A stretch of DNA of 9,864 nt from Bacteroidota bacterium. Its GTDB lineage: Bacteria > Bacteroidota > Ignavibacteria > Ignavibacteriales > Ignavibacteriaceae. A model generated the notes under the pieces. It was not told the origin of the DNA, did not search any database, and saw only the letters and a program-made list of their open reading frames with translations. Location: assembly GCA_021793635.1 (NCBI GenBank), contig JAJYSI010000079.1, positions 1 through 9,864 of the forward strand. Reading direction: 5' to 3'. The position numbers and the translations under genes were made by a program. Position 1 is the stretch's first letter. Each line of letters begins with the position of its first letter. Positions 6,836 to 9,864 of the stretch are shown one piece after another.

Positions 6836-6890
6836 CGGCTCTGTTTAGAAATAAATAAAAATATTTTATCAATTAAAAAGAAGAAAAGTT

Positions 6891-8066
6891 ATGAAAGAAG
6901 CATATATAGTATCAGGATTTAGAACGGCGGTTGGGAAGGCTAAAAAAGGAGGCTTTCGATTTTTTAGGTCTGACGATCTTGCCGTGGAAGTTATTAAGCA
7001 TTTGTTAATATCGGTTCCGCAATTGGATCCGCATAGAGTTGATGACTTGATTGTCGGCAACGCCGTTCCGGAAGCGGAGCAAGGATTGCAGATTGGAAGA
7101 ATGATTGCCCTCCAATGTTTGCCGATTGAAGTTCCGGGCGCAACGGTAAATAGATATTGCGCTTCGGGAGTTGATACAATCGCAACAGCAATTGCACGCA
7201 TCCGTTCGGGTATGGCGAATTGTATAATTGCCGGCGGTACGGAATCTATGTCCATGGTTCCCACTACCGGATGGAAGCTTTCACCGAATTATAAAATTGC
7301 TGCTGAGCATCCGGAATATTATTTAAGTATGGGACTGACTGCCGAGGAAGTCGCAAAGGATTATAAAATTTCCCGTGAAGATCAAGATGAATTTTCTTAT
7401 CAATCTCACATGAAAGCGATTAACGCGATTCAAAAAGGATATTTCAAAGATGAAATTGTCCCTATAGAAGTTGAAGAAGTTTATCTTGAAGGAGGAAAAA
7501 AGAAATCAAGAAAATTTATTGTCGACACCGATGAAGGACCAAGACAGGATACAACTCTTCAGGCGCTTGCAAAGTTGAAACCGGTCTTCGCTGCAAACGG
7601 AACTGTTACTGCCGGTAATTCTTCCCAAACATCTGATGGAGCGGCTTTCGTAATTGTAATGTCGGAAGATATGATGAAGGAATTAAATCTCAAACCAATT
7701 GCACGGATGGTGTCTTATGCGCTTGCGGGCGTCGACCCTCGCATAATGGGAATTGGTCCCGTTGCAGCCGTTCCCAAAGCCTTAAAAATGGCAGGAATGA
7801 AATTAGAGGATTTAGATTTAATTGAATTAAACGAAGCATTTGCTTCACAGTCGCTGGCAGTTGTTAGGGAGTTAGGAATCAATAAGGAAATTCTTAACGT
7901 TAACGGCGGCGCGATTGCATTAGGACATCCTTTAGGCTGTTCCGGGGCTAAGCTTACAGTTCAAATATTGAATGAACTAAGAAGAAGAAAAAAGAAATAC
8001 GGATTAGTTACAGCTTGTGTTGGTGGCGGACAAGGCGTAGCTGCAATTTATGAACTACTTAATTAG
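6891..8066 (+). CDS. fadA: Acetyl-CoA C-acyltransferase (3-ketoacyl-CoA thiolase)
   Basis: This 391-residue thiolase cleaves 3-ketoacyl-CoA with CoA to acetyl-CoA and a shortened acyl-CoA, the last step of the cycle. The nucleophile is C90 in NRYCASGVDTIA. NEAF (314-317) supplies the oxyanion-site Asn, H346 in ALGHPLGCSGA activates the thiolates, and C376 in ACVGGGQG is the second catalytic Cys. All four are present, and the length equals the usual 390-395 of degradative thiolases. Its place directly after fadN and before fadE argues for the degradative and against the biosynthetic (acetoacetyl-CoA) role, although sequence alone separates these two poorly. No signal peptide is seen. The ribosome binding site is weak and purine-rich (AAGAAGAAAAG before the ATG). 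It is 39 bp upstream of fadE with no terminator between them. Confidence 0.95.
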   Translation: MKEAYIVSGFRTAVGKAKKGGFRFFRSDDLAVEVIKHLLISVPQLDPHRVDDLIVGNAVPEAEQGLQIGRMIALQCLPIEVPGATVNRYCASGVDTIATAIARIRSGMANCIIAGGTESMSMVPTTGWKLSPNYKIAAEHPEYYLSMGLTAEEVAKDYKISREDQDEFSYQSHMKAINAIQKGYFKDEIVPIEVEEVYLEGGKKKSRKFIVDTDEGPRQDTTLQALAKLKPVFAANGTVTAGNSSQTSDGAAFVIVMSEDMMKELNLKPIARMVSYALAGVDPRIMGIGPVAAVPKALKMAGMKLEDLDLIELNEAFASQSLAVVRELGINKEILNVNGGAIALGHPLGCSGAKLTVQILNELRRRKKKYGLVTACVGGGQGVAAIYELLN

Positions 8067-8105
8067 TCAATTAAGATTCTTAATTAAATATATAAGGACA
8101 ATTTT

Positions 8106-9864
8106 ATGGAAGCAGAAACAAAAAAAATCGTAGCGTTAAAGGGAGGAGAATTCTTAACAAAAGATTCCAATCCGCAATCGGTCTTTATCCCGGAAGATAT
8201 TTCAGAAGAACAAAAGTTGATGGCAGATGCAGCACGCGAATTTGTAGAAAAGGAAATTTTGCCTAAGCTTGATGCAATTGATCATCAAGAACCGGGGTTG
8301 ACTGTCAGCTTAATGGAAAAAGCCGGCGAGCTTGGATTACTCGGAGCAGCTGTTCCGGCAGAGTATGGTGGTCTCGGAGAAGATTTTAATACAAATACTT
8401 TTCTCTCCATGGAAATCGGCGCAAGCCACTCATTCGGAGTCTCCTTTGCGGCGCATACCGGTATCGGAACTTTGCCTATCCTCTATTATGGCACTGAAGA
8501 GCAAAAGCAAAAATATCTTCCAAAACTTGCATCAGGTGAAATGAAAGCTGCTTATTGCTTAACTGAACCAACTTCTGGTTCCGATGCTCTTTCAGCTAAA
8601 ACCACGGCTAAACTTTCAGATGACGGCAAATATTATATTCTAAACGGTCAGAAGATGTGGATTACAAACGGCGGTTTTGCTGATATTCTTATTACGTTTG
8701 GCCAAGTTGACGGCGATAAATTTACTTGTTTTATCATAGATACTAAATCCGAAGGCTTCACTCGCGGTAAAGAAGAAGATAAAATGGGAATTAAAGGTTC
8801 TTCAACTCGTGCACTTTTTCTTGATAACGTGAAAGTCCCAAAGGAAAATATTTTGGGTGAAATAGGCAAGGGGCATTACATCGCGTTTAATGTTCTGAAT
8901 GTCGGAAGATTTAAATTATGTGCGATGACCACCGGCGGTGCGAAGAAATTTATTTCTATTGCAGTTAATTATGCAAATGAAAGAAAACAATTCGGAAAAA
9001 CAATTGCCAGTTTCGGAGCTATTAAATATAAGCTTGCCGAGCAGGCGATCAGAGTATTTGTATCCGAATCTGCAACGCTAAGAACAAGCGGTCTGATAAA
9101 AGATAAAGTGAGCGAATTATTAGCCAAGGGTTCAAACTACAGCCAGGCTGTAATATCTGCCGCTGAAGAATATGGAATTGAATCAGCAATGCTGAAAGTA
9201 TTCGGTTCGGAAATGCTTGATTATGTTGTTGATGAGGCAGTTCAAATATTCGGCGGTTATGGTTATTCCGAAGAATATCCCGCTGCCAGGGCTTACCGGG
9301 ATTCAAGAATCAATAGAATTTTTGAAGGTACAAATGAAATCAACCGGTTATTAACCGTAGATATGCTTGTTAAACGCTCTATGAAAGGACGTCTGGATTT
9401 GATGGGACCTGCAATGGCTATTCAAAAAGAATTAATGTCTGTTCCTTCTTTCGGCGATAAACCTACCGGACTTTTAGCGTTAGAGCTTGAAGCAATCAGA
9501 AATGCTAAGAAAGCAATCTTGATGATTGCAGGCTCTGCAGTTCAAAAGTTTATGATGAAGCTCGGCGATGAGCAGGAAATTATAATGAACGTAACCGATA
9601 TGCTTATCGAAGTATTTACTTCGGAGTCGGCAATTCTAAGAACACAAAAGCTTTCTTCGAGAAAAAACGCAGAAGAGATTCTGCCTTACCTAGAAATGAC
9701 TCAAGTATATGTAAGCGATTCTCTCGAACGAATAAATCTATACGGAAAGCACGCTATTGCTTCCTTTACGGAAGGCGATGAATTAAAAATGTTGATGCTT
9801 GGCTTAAAGCGCTATGTAAAATTTGATCCTGTAAATACTACTAAACTTAGACGCGATATTGCCG
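8106..9864 (+). CDS. fadE: Acyl-CoA dehydrogenase, FadE/VLCAD-like (3' end outside the window)
   Basis: A continuous frame of 586 codons runs from ATG 8106 to the right edge with no stop. The start has AAGGA (8094-8098) 7 nt upstream. The enzyme makes 2-enoyl-CoA from acyl-CoA using FAD and passes electrons to ETF. It has the N-terminal helical domain (about 38-145), the FAD/substrate motif CLTEPTSGSDA (151-161) with WITNGG after it, the FAD-binding IFGGYGYSEEYPAARAYRD region (from 381), and FEGTNE (406-411) with E407 as the catalytic base. A further C-terminal helical stretch of about 150 residues, as in mammalian VLCAD and Bacillus FadE (about 594 residues), favours long-chain substrates and suggests only about ten residues are missing. 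It ends the fadN-fadA-fadE order known from Bacillus. Electron-transfer genes are not in view. Confidence 0.94.
   Translation, partial: MEAETKKIVALKGGEFLTKDSNPQSVFIPEDISEEQKLMADAAREFVEKEILPKLDAIDHQEPGLTVSLMEKAGELGLLGAAVPAEYGGLGEDFNTNTFLSMEIGASHSFGVSFAAHTGIGTLPILYYGTEEQKQKYLPKLASGEMKAAYCLTEPTSGSDALSAKTTAKLSDDGKYYILNGQKMWITNGGFADILITFGQVDGDKFTCFIIDTKSEGFTRGKEEDKMGIKGSSTRALFLDNVKVPKENILGEIGKGHYIAFNVLNVGRFKLCAMTTGGAKKFISIAVNYANERKQFGKTIASFGAIKYKLAEQAIRVFVSESATLRTSGLIKDKVSELLAKGSNYSQAVISAAEEYGIESAMLKVFGSEMLDYVVDEAVQIFGGYGYSEEYPAARAYRDSRINRIFEGTNEINRLLTVDMLVKRSMKGRLDLMGPAMAIQKELMSVPSFGDKPTGLLALELEAIRNAKKAILMIAGSAVQKFMMKLGDEQEIIMNVTDMLIEVFTSESAILRTQKLSSRKNAEEILPYLEMTQVYVSDSLERINLYGKHAIASFTEGDELKMLMLGLKRYVKFDPVNTTKLRRDIA

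Noticed and set aside
6821..6838. CCGCT/AGCGG inverted repeat over the fadN stop codon, considered as a terminator
   Set aside because: The stem is 5 bp with an 8-base loop and no T tract, and the downstream gene belongs to the same pathway.
6869..7264. 131-codon minus-strand frame opposite fadA
   Set aside because: It is antisense to clear thiolase active-site coding sequence, and its composition follows that of the opposite strand.
8069..8085. Hairpin AATTAAG-ATT-CTTAATT between fadA and fadE, considered as an attenuator
   Set aside because: The 7-bp stem has one G-C pair and no following T tract, so it is too weak to end transcription.

Overview
The window is AT-rich bacterial DNA carrying a fatty-acid beta-oxidation locus and the divergent regulator that probably controls it. 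Gene content and order (fadN-fadA-fadE preceded by a FAA1/ACSL-type acyl-CoA synthetase), AT-rich intergenic gaps and uneven Shine-Dalgarno use fit a member of the Bacteroidota/Ignavibacteriota/Chlorobiota neighbourhood. That placement is inference; no rRNA or other marker gene is present.

Layout. Bases 1-67 hold the first 22 codons of a lipoprotein gene on the minus strand that leaves the window on the left. Bases 68-940 are about 870 bp without a credible gene. They contain a 94-bp cloverleaf-like nested inverted repeat (309-402), a fourfold 11-bp tandem repeat (671-714) and smaller hairpins. Bases 941-2446 (minus strand) encode a transcription factor of the ScfR (short-chain fatty acyl-CoA regulator, RamB-like) family, with an N-terminal XRE helix-turn-helix, a decayed M78/ImmA-like peptidase core and a C-terminal Cys cluster. 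Bases 2447-2618 are a divergent control region with a perfect 14-bp palindrome beside a sigma70-like promoter. From 2619 to the right edge lies a four-gene plus-strand operon with gaps of 39-55 bp: long-chain acyl-CoA synthetase, bifunctional 3-hydroxyacyl-CoA dehydrogenase/enoyl-CoA hydratase (fadN type), thiolase (fadA) and acyl-CoA dehydrogenase (fadE, cut by the right edge).

How the genes work together. The synthetase activates a fatty acid to acyl-CoA. FadE makes the 2-enoyl-CoA, FadN hydrates it and oxidises the 3-hydroxyacyl-CoA, and FadA cleaves off acetyl-CoA. A complete chain-shortening cycle is therefore encoded, lacking only the electron acceptor (ETF and its quinone oxidoreductase), which is not in this window. 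The fadN-fadA-fadE order is that of Bacillus subtilis fadNAE, but here the neighbouring regulator is ScfR-like instead of the TetR-type FadR of Bacillus. The regulator very likely senses an acyl-CoA and acts at the palindrome between the divergent genes.

The enzymes look ordinary and intact. The parts most worth a second look are the undescribed repeat structures in 68-940 and the regulator/operator pairing at 2486-2558.
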